Below are positions 50,709 to 59,950 of a stretch of DNA of 64,000 nucleotides, piece after piece; within the stretch, counting starts at the first letter, position 1; each line of letters opens with the position of its first letter. The DNA lies in contig NZ_JAMBOJ010000001.1 of the NCBI RefSeq assembly GCF_023715565.1, positions 113,684 through 177,683 of the forward strand, written 5' to 3'. The notes beneath the pieces were generated by a model. That model saw only the letters and a list, made by a program, of their open reading frames with translations. It was not told the origin of the DNA and did no database searches. The stretch comes from Cytobacillus firmus (GTDB lineage Bacteria; Bacillota; Bacilli; Bacillales; Cytobacillaceae). The translations under genes and the position numbers were made by a program.

Positions 50709-50789
50709 CTACCCCTTTTTGAAGGTCCCTAACATGGCACGCACAATGCCCCCTAAAAATTTAGGAAGTTTGATTGTATAAAATCTCAT
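50709..50789 (-). CDS. spoVM: Stage V sporulation protein SpoVM
   Basis: SpoVM is a 26-residue amphipathic helix that recognises the positively curved forespore membrane and anchors the SpoIVA coat base. The peptide begins MRFYTIKLPKFLGG and continues IVRAMLGTFKKG, differing from B. subtilis SpoVM at only a few positions and keeping the critical Pro9. GAGGAGGG lies nine bases before the ATG. It lies between rpmB and thiN, its conserved place. It shows the organism has a sporulation programme. Confidence 0.97.
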   Translation of the reverse strand: MRFYTIKLPKFLGGIVRAMLGTFKKG

Positions 50790-50966
50790 TACTCGTGTCC
50801 CTCCTCACGATCTAACGCATCCATTCTGTCCTTAAACCGTCTTTACCATCTTATTCAAATAATGAAAGATGAGTACTCATGATTACAAAAAATGATCAGA
50901 AAGCAATTCACGCTAAGACTCTTATCCAGCTTTCCCGCATCTTGCAGGGAAACACCGGCCCGGCAA

Positions 50967-51614
50967 TCAATCCTTGCTTCTTACAACCATTAATATGCCT
51001 TCAGTAAAAGAAAAAGTACCACAATCGTCAATAAGTTCATTACTGATACAAAGAGTAGAACCTGCAGGAACGGTCCGATCTGTCAGCGGATACTTGAAAT
51101 TTCTCAGAGTGAGGCCTTTAATTTCCATAGTGACCGGAACAAACGAAATGTATTTTAAATTTGAATGCTGTTTAATGCTGTATTTACCTGGAGGCTTAAT
51201 ATAAATCTTATTAGATCTGTCAATAAGTTCGACAGGAACAAAGTCCTCCGCCAGTGCAGGTTTTATTAACAACTGAACATTTGCGAATAGGTGGTCAAGC
51301 CTGCCGCCTGTGGCACCAAACAAACGGACTTTTTCAGGTTTTTGGCAGAGTGCCCAATTCAGGGCAAGCTCCATGTCCGTTTCATCCTTCTCCGGCATGA
51401 ACCTATTCAACTCTTTTACATGTTCCTCAATAAGCAAAAGCTCTTCATCCGACACCGAATCAAAATCACCAAATGCCATTTGCGGCTGAATGCCGCTTCG
51501 AATTAGAGTAAGCACCCCTCTGTCTACTCCAACCCAAATATCAGCTGTATTACTGAACGAATGCAGATCAGGCAGCAAGTCATCCGGGCCGCCGGCTAAA
51601 ATATTGATAATCAT
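50967..51614 (-). CDS. thiN: Thiamine pyrophosphokinase
   Basis: ThiN makes thiamine pyrophosphate from thiamine and ATP. The 215-residue protein starts MIINILAGGPDDLLPDL nine bases after GGAG. Motifs are WVGVDRGVLTLI, AFGDFDSVSDEE, EKDETDMELALNWAL, LFGATGGRLDHLFANVQLL and the C-terminal GSTLCISNELIDDCGTFSFTEG. A terminator separates it from rpe upstream. Confidence 0.95.
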   Translation of the reverse strand: MIINILAGGPDDLLPDLHSFSNTADIWVGVDRGVLTLIRSGIQPQMAFGDFDSVSDEELLLIEEHVKELNRFMPEKDETDMELALNWALCQKPEKVRLFGATGGRLDHLFANVQLLIKPALAEDFVPVELIDRSNKIYIKPPGKYSIKQHSNLKYISFVPVTMEIKGLTLRNFKYPLTDRTVPAGSTLCISNELIDDCGTFSFTEGILMVVRSKD

Positions 51615-51651
51615 TACACATTGCTCCATTCATTTATGTATCTTAAATGAC

Positions 51652-51680
51652 AAAAAGCCAGCTGTTTTCCAGCTGGCTTC
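51652..51680 (-). terminator. Terminator after rpe
   Basis: AGCCAGCTGG and CAGCTGGCT pair around a short A-rich loop on the minus strand, followed by five T. It ends the coaBC-to-rpe operon three bases past the rpe stop. Confidence 0.85.
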
Positions 51681-51682
51681 TT

Positions 51683-52333
51683 TTATTGTGAACCCTTTAA
51701 AGCAGCAATCGCCGCTGCTCTGTCATTCTGATTGTAAATTGCCGACCCGGCAACCAGCACATTGGCTCCAGCTTCAATGCACAATTGGGCTGTTTCTTCA
51801 TTTACTCCGCCGTCCACTTCAATTTCAATGTTTAGGCCTTTTGCGTCAGCCATTTTTTTAACGGCCGCAATCTTCGGAAGAACGGATGGAATGAATTTCT
51901 GCCCCCCGAAACCGGGATTAACAGACATAAGCAATACCATATCGATATCCTCGATTACATGCTCTATCATGTTAACTGGTGTTGCCGGGTTAAGAACCAC
52001 TCCTGCCTTGACGCCAAAAGATTTAATAAAATGAACCGTTCTGTGAAGATGCCTGCATGCTTCTGCATGAACAGTGATGTAATCGGCCCCCGCATTAGCA
52101 AATGCCTCAATGTAACTATCCGGATCTTCTATCATCAAATGAACGTCAAGGGGCAGCTTTGTTACAGGACGGATGGCATCCACAATTAATGGACCAATTG
52201 TAATATTCGGCACAAAATGGCCGTCCATTACATCAACGTGAATATAATCAGCGCCGCCGCGTTCAACATCTTTAATCTCTTCTCCCAATTTAGAAAAGTC
52301 TGCCGATAAAATAGAAGGTGCGATTTTTACCAT
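51683..52333 (-). CDS. rpe: Ribulose-phosphate 3-epimerase
   Basis: Rpe interconverts ribulose-5-phosphate and xylulose-5-phosphate in the pentose phosphate pathway. The TIM-barrel motifs are [54 protein letters not shown] and [19 protein letters not shown], which include the metal-binding His and Asp residues. The length is 216 residues. It lies three bases after rsgA. Confidence 0.97.
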   Translation of the reverse strand: MVKIAPSILSADFSKLGEEIKDVERGGADYIHVDVMDGHFVPNITIGPLIVDAIRPVTKLPLDVHLMIEDPDSYIEAFANAGADYITVHAEACRHLHRTVHFIKSFGVKAGVVLNPATPVNMIEHVIEDIDMVLLMSVNPGFGGQKFIPSVLPKIAAVKKMADAKGLNIEIEVDGGVNEETAQLCIEAGANVLVAGSAIYNQNDRAAAIAALKGSQ

Positions 52334-52336
52334 GAA

Positions 52337-53218
52337 TTAATACCTCGGCTTTCTATCTTTGATTTCCTGCAGAAAGGTTTTGTAGTGTTCATACCTGTAG
52401 GATGGAATTTCACCGTTTTCACAGGCGGCTTTTACAGCACATTTAGGCTCAGCCATGTGCAGGCATCCTCTAAATTTGCAAAGTTCACTTTTCTCCTGAA
52501 TTTCAGGGAAGCAATAATTGAGATCCTCTTGTTCTATATCAGTGAATTCGAGGGAGCTGAATCCCGGGGTATCAGCTACAAGCCCTTTTCCAACCCCAAT
52601 CAGCTCAACATGCCTGGTCGTATGCTTTCCCCTGCCCAAATGTGAAGAAATATCATCTGTTTTCAGTTCCAGGTCCGGTCTTAGAACGTTTAACAAAGAA
52701 GATTTCCCCACACCAGACTGTCCGGCAAAGACAGAGATCTCACCTTCCAGATAAGGCATCAGATCTTTAACGCCTTCTTCTGTTTCAGAGGAAGTCAGCA
52801 AAACATCATAGCCGGCATTGCGGTAATCAGATGCATATTGCTGAATTTCTCTATACTCATTTTCATTTGCCAGGTCAATTTTAGTAATGCAGATGAGCGG
52901 TTTAATATGATTGAATTCAACCAGCACCAGGAAACGATCTAAAAGAGAGGTGCTAAAGCCCGGTTCAACAGCTGAAAAGACAAGAATGGCCTGATCAACA
53001 TTGGCAATGGGCGGACGAATCAGCTCATTTTTCCGTTCCTTTACTTCTAAGATGTATCCTTCTGTATTACTTTCTGCCTGAAACACTACTTCATCACCGA
53101 CAAGCGGTGTAACCTTATTTTTCCTGAATACTCCGCGTCCGCGGCACTGAATGGTTTCATTTCCGCTTAATACATAATAAAACCCTGCTAGGGCTTTAAT
53201 AATTTTGCCCTCAGGCAT
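52337..53218 (-). CDS. rsgA: Ribosome small-subunit-dependent GTPase RsgA (CpgA)
   Basis: RsgA is a circularly permuted GTPase needed for 30S maturation; in B. subtilis it is a PrkC substrate linked to cell shape. An N-terminal OB fold is followed by G4 CITKIDLANE, G1 FAGQSGVGKSSLLNVL and G3 VADTPGFSSLEFTD. The C-terminal zinc site uses CKFRGCLHMAEPKCAVK. The 293-residue gene follows prkC by 15 bases. Confidence 0.96.
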   Translation of the reverse strand: MPEGKIIKALAGFYYVLSGNETIQCRGRGVFRKNKVTPLVGDEVVFQAESNTEGYILEVKERKNELIRPPIANVDQAILVFSAVEPGFSTSLLDRFLVLVEFNHIKPLICITKIDLANENEYREIQQYASDYRNAGYDVLLTSSETEEGVKDLMPYLEGEISVFAGQSGVGKSSLLNVLRPDLELKTDDISSHLGRGKHTTRHVELIGVGKGLVADTPGFSSLEFTDIEQEDLNYCFPEIQEKSELCKFRGCLHMAEPKCAVKAACENGEIPSYRYEHYKTFLQEIKDRKPRY

Positions 53219-53233
53219 AGCAACACTCCTTGC

Positions 53234-55216
53234 TTATGATTCTTTATCCGGATAAGGTATTTCCTTTTCCTCAAAAACCTGGCCATCCCGCAGAACCTTA
53301 TAAGAGGCACTCTGTCCTGGAGCGATTGTCAGATCAATTGGTATTACGACATCTTCATAGATCAGCTCTGTATGCATTGGTTCAGAACCTGTATTATTCA
53401 AATCCTTAATGATAATCTGAACTTCATTCGGCTCACCTTCTGCAGCAGGTTCATATGGAACGCTGATCTCAATATTTTCAGTCTTAGGAAGGAGTTCTTT
53501 TTTTCCTTTTGACAGAACCACCGTCACCTTCTGTCCCCTTGCCAGATTGGTGCCTGGTGCCGGGTCCTGTTTGATAACCAGCCCTTCAGGGACTTCCTCA
53601 TGGTACTCTTCTTCCCCATATTCTACCTTTAATCCGGAGGATTCTTCGTACTCCTGAAGACCCTTTTCGTTATAGCCGCGTAAATCTTTTAATGCTATTG
53701 GTGCCGGTCCTTTGCTCACAGTAAAGATCAATTCGGTATCCTCTGGAACCACAAGGTCGCCTTCTGATATGTTTTGATCCAGAATGGTCCCAGCAGGCTC
53801 ACTATCATTAGTTTCTTCGTTTTTTTCAATGCTTTTAAAATTTTTGCTATCAAGCAGGCGGACAACATCATCATATTGCCTGCCCTTATAATCTGCTAAT
53901 TCAAATTTTTCCTTGCCTGAGCTTTCATATATATCAATTGAAGTTCCCTCTTTGACAGTCCGCCCTGCTTTTGGAACTGTTTTAACAACCAGGCCTTCTT
54001 CCACATCAGGATCATTGATCGGTTTTGTATCCCTAACCGTAAACCCCGCAGCAATCAGCTCTGCTACTGCATCTTCCACCTCTTTGCCGGATACATCGGG
54101 AATCTGGACATCCTTTGGCCCCATCAGATCGGGAAAAACGGTTAAGGCCAGGATCCCTGTCACAATCATAAATATAAAGACTGATACCAGGATTAGTGCC
54201 CATTTCTTTTTCTTCTTTTTTTCTTTCTTCTTTTCAGGGAGAGGCTTTGCCACAGGCTGGGTATCTCCCTTGGGATCCTTTGCATGCACAAGGGTTTCGT
54301 CCATATTTTGATATGAGCGGTCATCTGTAATTACAGGTATAGCTTTTGTAGCATCATCGTCAATCGGCACTATGAACTTTTTTTCATGCAGTCTTTCGGG
54401 ATCAAGAGCTGTTCTGATATCTTCTTCCATTTCTTCAACGGTATCATACCTGTGAAAAGGATCTTTAGCAGTTGCTTTTAAAACGATATTTTCAACACTT
54501 TGAGGTATGGATGGATTCCACCTCTTCAGGGATGGCGTCTCCGATTGCAGATGTTTGAGTGCTATTGATACCGCAGATTCACCCGAGAAAGGAAGCCTGC
54601 CTGTCAAAAGCTCAAACATAACTATGCCAAGGGAATAGATATCAGACTTTCTGTTGGCCATTCCCCCTCTGGCCTGTTCAGGAGAAAGATAATGAACAGA
54701 GCCCAGCACTGAATTTGTCTGGGTTATGCTGGTAGCACTTAGTGCCATGGCAATTCCAAAATCAGTTATCTTTACATTACCATGCCTGTCTATCAAAATA
54801 TTATGCGGTTTAATATCCCGGTGTATGATATGGTTTTGATGTGCATTAGATATGGCTGAGGTCAACTGCTTTAAAATTTCCAGGGCATCATCTATGCGAA
54901 CAGGGCTGTTTTGCTGTATGTATTGCTTTAACGTTTGTCCATTTACATATTCCATCACAATATAATAGATTGAGTCTTCCTCGCCAACATCATAGATATT
55001 GACGATATTCGGGTGGGCTAAGCTTGTTGCAGACTGGGCTTCACGATGAAAACGGCGGATAAATTCTTCATCTTCGGCAAAGTCCATCCGAAGCACTTTC
55101 ACGGCTACATCACGATCAAGAATCATATCATGGGCCAGGTAGACATTCGCCATGCCTCCTCCGCCGATCATATCAATAATTCTATAACGGCCGCTTAATC
55201 TTCTTCCCTTAATCAT
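53234..55216 (-). CDS. prkC: PASTA-domain Ser/Thr protein kinase PrkC
   Basis: PrkC senses muropeptides and triggers spore germination and cell-wall control. The kinase domain (about 1-270) has GGGGMANVYLAHD, VAVKVL, IIHRDIKPHNILI, DFGIAM and LSPEQARGG. A Lys-rich stretch, one membrane helix (about 340-362, ALILVSVFIFMIVTGILAL) and three extracellular PASTA repeats (starting DVQIPDVSG, FELADYKG, IALKDLRG) follow. The 660-residue protein overlaps the prpC stop by eight bases. Confidence 0.97.
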   Translation of the reverse strand: MIKGRRLSGRYRIIDMIGGGGMANVYLAHDMILDRDVAVKVLRMDFAEDEEFIRRFHREAQSATSLAHPNIVNIYDVGEEDSIYYIVMEYVNGQTLKQYIQQNSPVRIDDALEILKQLTSAISNAHQNHIIHRDIKPHNILIDRHGNVKITDFGIAMALSATSITQTNSVLGSVHYLSPEQARGGMANRKSDIYSLGIVMFELLTGRLPFSGESAVSIALKHLQSETPSLKRWNPSIPQSVENIVLKATAKDPFHRYDTVEEMEEDIRTALDPERLHEKKFIVPIDDDATKAIPVITDDRSYQNMDETLVHAKDPKGDTQPVAKPLPEKKKEKKKKKKWALILVSVFIFMIVTGILALTVFPDLMGPKDVQIPDVSGKEVEDAVAELIAAGFTVRDTKPINDPDVEEGLVVKTVPKAGRTVKEGTSIDIYESSGKEKFELADYKGRQYDDVVRLLDSKNFKSIEKNEETNDSEPAGTILDQNISEGDLVVPEDTELIFTVSKGPAPIALKDLRGYNEKGLQEYEESSGLKVEYGEEEYHEEVPEGLVIKQDPAPGTNLARGQKVTVVLSKGKKELLPKTENIEISVPYEPAAEGEPNEVQIIIKDLNNTGSEPMHTELIYEDVVIPIDLTIAPGQSASYKVLRDGQVFEEKEIPYPDKES

Positions 55217-55973
55217 CCTTTATCATCCCGCTCTCATTGCTTTCATAATACTCAGCAATCACGAGCGTAATATTATCTTCGCCGCCATTATCATTGGCCT
55301 TATCAATCAGCACTGAAGCTTTGTCCTCCAGTGTACCTCCACTATTGAGGATTGCGCTCATTTCTGCCAAAGATACCTTGTTGGATAATCCATCAGAGCA
55401 TAATAGTAATAAGTCGCCTTCTTCGAATGTAATTGTTTTAATATCTATCTCAACAGCTGCTTCCGTTCCCAATGCTCTCAGCAGCACATTTTTTCTTGGA
55501 TGATGCTCGGCATCTTCTTTTGAAATCTGCCCTGACCTTACAAGTTCATTCACTAAGGAATGGTCTTCTGTCAGCTGCTGAAAACCTGATTCATTTAAAA
55601 TATAACATCTGCTGTCGCCTATATTCGCAATAGTCGCAAAACGATCGGTGCATATGGCAGCAACAACAGTAGTGCCCATACCTTCACATTGTTCATTCAC
55701 TTTGGAATGTTCATAAAGAATGGTGTTAACCTCTGCAATATGCTTCTGCAGCCACCCTTCAGCCTCATCGGCAGTCTGAAAGGCATCTGCCTGATCCCAG
55801 AATCCTTTTAAACTTGTTAAAGTCATTTCGCTAGCCACATCTCCAGCACGGTGGCCGCCCATGCCATCTGCTACGATGGCAAGGCGCTGACCGCTGCTGT
55901 TTATATAGATGCCGCCATTATCTTCATTATGCTGCCTGACTTTGCCTCTATCTGTCATGAAAACAGCTTTCAT
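55209..55973 (-). CDS. prpC: PP2C-type protein phosphatase PrpC
   Basis: PrpC reverses PrkC phosphorylation. The 254-residue sequence (the B. subtilis length) shows VADGMGGHRAGDVASEM, IANIGDSRCYILN, LLLCSDGLSNKV and NDNGGEDNITLVI, supplying the metal-binding Asp residues. The start MKAVFMTDRGKVRQHNEDN follows GAGGTG; an in-frame extension upstream overlaps rlmN and is rejected. It overlaps prkC. Confidence 0.97.
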   Translation of the reverse strand: MKAVFMTDRGKVRQHNEDNGGIYINSSGQRLAIVADGMGGHRAGDVASEMTLTSLKGFWDQADAFQTADEAEGWLQKHIAEVNTILYEHSKVNEQCEGMGTTVVAAICTDRFATIANIGDSRCYILNESGFQQLTEDHSLVNELVRSGQISKEDAEHHPRKNVLLRALGTEAAVEIDIKTITFEEGDLLLLCSDGLSNKVSLAEMSAILNSGGTLEDKASVLIDKANDNGGEDNITLVIAEYYESNESGMIKDD

Positions 55974-55977
55974 TCTG

Positions 55978-57060
55978 TCACCTCGTCTCCTCTTTTCGCT
56001 CCTTTGCACGAAGTTGTCCGCATGCTGCATCTATATCGTGACCGTGCTCCCTGCGAATGGTTACATTAATGCCATGATTCTTCAGTGTCTTTTCAAAAGC
56101 AAAAATCTGATCCTTAGGTGTTCTAACATAATCCCGTTCCGGTACATAGTTTACTGGTATTAGGTTAACATGACACTTAACATTCTTTATTAACTTTGCC
56201 AGCTCTTCAGCATGTTCCACCTGATCATTTACCCCTCCGAATAAGCCATATTCGAAGCTTACACGTCTGCCTGTCTTATTTATATAATACCTGATTGAAT
56301 CCATAAGGTCCGGCAGCTTATATGCTTTATTTATAGGCATCAGGCGGCTCCTGATTTCGGTGTTTGGAGCATGTAGGGAAAGTGCGAAATTAATCTGCAT
56401 ATTTTCAGCTGCAAATTTATAAATTTTCGGGATGATTCCGCTTGTCGAAACAGTTATATGGCGTGCGCCGATATTCAGCCCTTTATCATGGTTGATAATT
56501 TTAAGGAATGAGAGCATGCTGTCATAATTATCAAAAGGTTCACCAATACCCATAATGACAACTGAGCTGACCCTTTCATTTGTTTCATCAAGTGCCTGTT
56601 GTACTTTTACGACCTGGGCAACGATTTCTCCTGCTTCAAGATTACGTTTTAATCCGCCTAATGTGGAGGCACAGAATGTACAGCCGATCCGGCAGCCCAC
56701 CTGAGTGGTTACACATACTGAATTCCCATAGTCATGTCTCATCAGTACAGTTTCAATTGAATAGCCATCATGAAGTTCAAATAAAAATTTAATTGTTCCA
56801 TCAGCAGACTCCTGCTGGATGATCGTTTTAAGGGTTGTCAGTGAATAATTTGCTGATAGCATATCCCGCAGCCCTTTTGACAGATTAGTCATATCCTCAA
56901 ATGATGTGACCCTCTTTGTGTAAAGCCAATCAAATATTTGCTCAGCCCTGAAGGCTTTCTCATTATTTTCTTTTAGCCATTCCTTCAGCTCATGAAGCTG
57001 TAAAGTATAAATGGATGGTTTTTGTTCTGCTGTAATTTTCTCTGCTGCTTTTTGTTCCAT
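55978..57060 (-). CDS. rlmN: 23S rRNA/tRNA adenine-2 methyltransferase RlmN
   Basis: RlmN is a radical-SAM enzyme that methylates C2 of A2503 in 23S rRNA and A37 of tRNA. The cluster motif [19 protein letters not shown] binds the 4Fe-4S centre, and [14 protein letters not shown] and [11 protein letters not shown] are family motifs. The second catalytic Cys is in [11 protein letters not shown] near the C-terminus. The 360-residue protein begins at the base after rsmB ends. Confidence 0.97.
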   Translation of the reverse strand: MEQKAAEKITAEQKPSIYTLQLHELKEWLKENNEKAFRAEQIFDWLYTKRVTSFEDMTNLSKGLRDMLSANYSLTTLKTIIQQESADGTIKFLFELHDGYSIETVLMRHDYGNSVCVTTQVGCRIGCTFCASTLGGLKRNLEAGEIVAQVVKVQQALDETNERVSSVVIMGIGEPFDNYDSMLSFLKIINHDKGLNIGARHITVSTSGIIPKIYKFAAENMQINFALSLHAPNTEIRSRLMPINKAYKLPDLMDSIRYYINKTGRRVSFEYGLFGGVNDQVEHAEELAKLIKNVKCHVNLIPVNYVPERDYVRTPKDQIFAFEKTLKNHGINVTIRREHGHDIDAACGQLRAKERKEETR

Positions 57061-58416
57061 TTATTGCACCTTCTTTCTCAGACAGGAAATATAAAACCCG
57101 TCCGAACCAATATCCTGCGGTAAAACCTGCAGTTCAAAGCCATCTATTAATGGAGCAATTGCATCAGGCATCCGCTCCTGAACAGATAGATCTCCCTCAA
57201 ATTCCGCATTGTCCTTTAAAAACGCGTGAACAACATGCTGATTTTCTTCTTTGTCCACTGTACATGTACTATAAACAAGAATACCACCTTTTTTCAGTAA
57301 AGGTGAAACTGCATCCAATAAATTCCTTTGAATCTTATGGAGGTGATGTAAATCTTCCTCTTTTTTGGTGTATTTCATATCAGGCTTTCTTCTCATAACC
57401 CCAAGGCCCGAACATGGGGCATCCACTAAAATACGGTCAAAAGATTCTTTTTCATAATGCTCCTGGACTTTTCTGCTGTCAAGGGCATCTGCCTTAATAT
57501 TTTTTAACCCCAGTCTATCGGCGTTATCATTTATCAGCCTAACTTTATGCTCATGAAGGTCCAGTGAAATGACCTGGCCGGTATTTTGCATTTTTTCTGC
57601 TATATGTGTCGTTTTTCCTCCCGGAGCTGCACAGGCATCCAGGATCTTCTCATCGGGATTTCCTCCAAGAGCATAAGCAGCAAGCATGGAGCTTTCATCC
57701 TGAATAGTAATAAGCCCTTCTTTAAACACACGGGAATTGGCCAGATTGCCCCTCATACATTTAATGGCAACTGGAATAAACGGACTTGGTTCCACTTCAT
57801 ATCCCTCTTCCTGAAGAAGTGACAGGCACTCCTTCCTTGATGCCTTTACCTCATTTACCCTTGCCGTCTGCAGTGGGGCAGTTAAGTTTATTTCACACAT
57901 TCTCTTTGTTTCTTCATATCCCAGCTGATCGGTCCATCTTTTTACAAGCCATTCGGGATGGCTGGTCTCAATGGAGAGGCGCTTCACCCTGTCCTCAATT
58001 TGTTCGGGATCCGGCAGCCCCTTCCTCTGAATGTTTCTAAGCACACCGTTGACCATGCCGGAAATCCCTTTATGCCCTCTTCGTTTGGCTATTTCTACTG
58101 CCTCGTAAATTGCTGCCCGGTCAGGGATTTTATCAAGATAAACCATCTGATACAGCGTCAGCCTTAAGAGCTGATTTACCCAGCTTTCGATTTTTTTATT
58201 GCCTGCCAAAAAGGGCTTCAGGTAAAAATCGAGTGTCATCCGGCGCTGAAGGGTACCATATGTCAGTTCAGTAAGCAGCCCTATGTCCTTCTGGTCAATT
58301 TCATTCTTTTTTATGGCGTTATTCAGTAAAAGATTGCTGTAGGACTGATTTTTTTCTATAGCCTCAAGAAGCTCCATTGCCGTTTCTCTAACATTTTTCG
58401 TCTGTAGTTTTTTCAT
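57061..58416 (-). CDS. rsmB: 16S rRNA (cytosine-967-C5) methyltransferase RsmB
   Basis: RsmB methylates C967 of 16S rRNA. An N-terminal NusB-like domain (about 1-150) is joined to a SAM methyltransferase domain with [35 protein letters not shown] (general-base Cys) and [17 protein letters not shown] (nucleophile Cys). The length is 451 residues. It overlaps fmt by four bases. Confidence 0.96.
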   Translation of the reverse strand: MKKLQTKNVRETAMELLEAIEKNQSYSNLLLNNAIKKNEIDQKDIGLLTELTYGTLQRRMTLDFYLKPFLAGNKKIESWVNQLLRLTLYQMVYLDKIPDRAAIYEAVEIAKRRGHKGISGMVNGVLRNIQRKGLPDPEQIEDRVKRLSIETSHPEWLVKRWTDQLGYEETKRMCEINLTAPLQTARVNEVKASRKECLSLLQEEGYEVEPSPFIPVAIKCMRGNLANSRVFKEGLITIQDESSMLAAYALGGNPDEKILDACAAPGGKTTHIAEKMQNTGQVISLDLHEHKVRLINDNADRLGLKNIKADALDSRKVQEHYEKESFDRILVDAPCSGLGVMRRKPDMKYTKKEEDLHHLHKIQRNLLDAVSPLLKKGGILVYSTCTVDKEENQHVVHAFLKDNAEFEGDLSVQERMPDAIAPLIDGFELQVLPQDIGSDGFYISCLRKKVQ

Positions 58417-59363
58417 TCGATGTCTCCCAGACGGCTGCCGGCAGTCAGATTGGAACCTGCACCTCTTAAGAATTGTTCTGCAGGCATCTTTTTCTTTCCT
58501 GAAGGCTGCAGTTCAGTTATTTTAACCGCTGTATCGTTCCCTGAGGCCACAATTATTCCGTCTTCCTCAAGCCTGATGATGGTTCCCGGTTCTTGGCTTT
58601 TAACATAGTTGACTTTCTCTGAATACCATATTTTAACCACTTTGCCGTCAAAAGTTGTATAAGCAACCGGCCATGGATTTAACCCTCTAATGTGGTTATA
58701 GATTTCCTCTCCGGTTTTGCTCCAGTCGATTTTTTCCTGTTCTCTTTTAATGTTATAGGCAAACGTGGCTTCTTCTTCATTTTGCTTAATGGGATTCAGT
58801 TCGCCATTCAGCAGTTTCGGCAGTGTTTCAGACAGCAGCTTGGATCCTGCCTCGCTAAGTTTATCGTGAAGAGTGCCCACTGTATCTGTTTCAGTAATCG
58901 GCACCTCAACTTGTGTTAATATATCGCCTGCATCCAGCTTTTCAGCCATATACATAATGGTGATCCCTGTTTTTTCTTTCCCCTGCAAAATGGAGTAGTG
59001 AATGGGTGCACCGCCGCGCAATTCCGGAAGCAATGATGCATGAACATTTATACAGCCATACTTAGGCGCATCCAGAAGCTCCTTAGGCAAAATTTGCCCA
59101 AACGCTGCCGTGACAACAAGGTCTGGCTTAAGAGCAAGAACTTTCTCCAATTCATCAGGCTGGCGGATTTTTTCAGGCTGAAACACAGGGATGCCTTGTT
59201 TTTCAGCTTCGACTTTTACAGGAGGGGGAGTAAGAACTTTTTTCCTTCCAACCGGCCTGTCAGGCTGGGTAACCACTCCGATCACTTCATATCCGTCGTC
59301 CATTATTTGCTTTAGTACGGGCACTGAAAAATCGGGTGTGCCCATAAAAACGATCTTTGTCAT
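58413..59363 (-). CDS. fmt: Methionyl-tRNA formyltransferase
   Basis: Fmt formylates initiator Met-tRNA. The N-terminal Rossmann domain opens [20 protein letters not shown]; the catalytic and folate-binding region has [19 protein letters not shown] and DAGDIL; a C-terminal OB-like domain follows. The length is 316 residues. It overlaps both def and rsmB by four bases, the usual def-fmt-rsmB cluster. Confidence 0.97.
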   Translation of the reverse strand: MTKIVFMGTPDFSVPVLKQIMDDGYEVIGVVTQPDRPVGRKKVLTPPPVKVEAEKQGIPVFQPEKIRQPDELEKVLALKPDLVVTAAFGQILPKELLDAPKYGCINVHASLLPELRGGAPIHYSILQGKEKTGITIMYMAEKLDAGDILTQVEVPITETDTVGTLHDKLSEAGSKLLSETLPKLLNGELNPIKQNEEEATFAYNIKREQEKIDWSKTGEEIYNHIRGLNPWPVAYTTFDGKVVKIWYSEKVNYVKSQEPGTIIRLEEDGIIVASGNDTAVKITELQPSGKKKMPAEQFLRGAGSNLTAGSRLGDIE

Positions 59364-59845
59364 TCAGCTTCCAATCCTTCCAACTCTTCTTCATTCAAGT
59401 ATCTTATTACTTTTGAGGTAAATAGCACCCCTTGCAAATGATCAATTTCATGGAGGATCGCTCTTGCGAGGAAACCCTCAGCCTCCAGGGTGAAAAATTT
59501 TCCTTTGCGGTCCTGCGCCTTTATTTTGACATATTCAGGTCTTGTAACTTCTCCATATAACCCAGGAAAACTCAAGCATCCCTCAGGGCCTGTCTGCTCC
59601 CCATCCGTATCAAAAATTTCCGGATTGATCATTTCAATTGTTCCAAACTCATCATCTATATCAACAATGGCAATTTGCAGCTTTTGCCCAATTTGCGGAG
59701 CAGCAAGCCCGACACCATCGAATTCCAGCATCGTATCATACATATCATTTAACAATTTGCCAAGCTTCTTATCAAAGACTTTAACTGGTTCGCATTCTGC
59801 CTCCAGAATTTCAGCTGGATAAGTAACAATTTTTTTTACCGCCAA
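59360..59845 (-). CDS. def: Peptide deformylase (TTG start)
   Basis: Def removes the formyl group from nascent proteins. The three motifs are [19 protein letters not shown] (Cys ligand) and [11 protein letters not shown] (His ligands). The start is placed at TTG, reading [17 protein letters not shown], seven bases after GGAGG. This gives 161 residues, matching B. subtilis DefA (160). A start ten codons upstream has no site. It overlaps fmt by four bases. Confidence 0.95.
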   Translation of the reverse strand: MAVKKIVTYPAEILEAECEPVKVFDKKLGKLLNDMYDTMLEFDGVGLAAPQIGQKLQIAIVDIDDEFGTIEMINPEIFDTDGEQTGPEGCLSFPGLYGEVTRPEYVKIKAQDRKGKFFTLEAEGFLARAILHEIDHLQGVLFTSKVIRYLNEEELEGLEAE

Positions 59846-59950
59846 AACATTTCCTCCGTTTTTATCTATTTTCAACCAATCTGGGTTTATTCATAACCAG
59901 AAAAGCAGAAGCGCCTTTTGCAATCCTTCTAAAGCTGACTCTTTTAGAAA

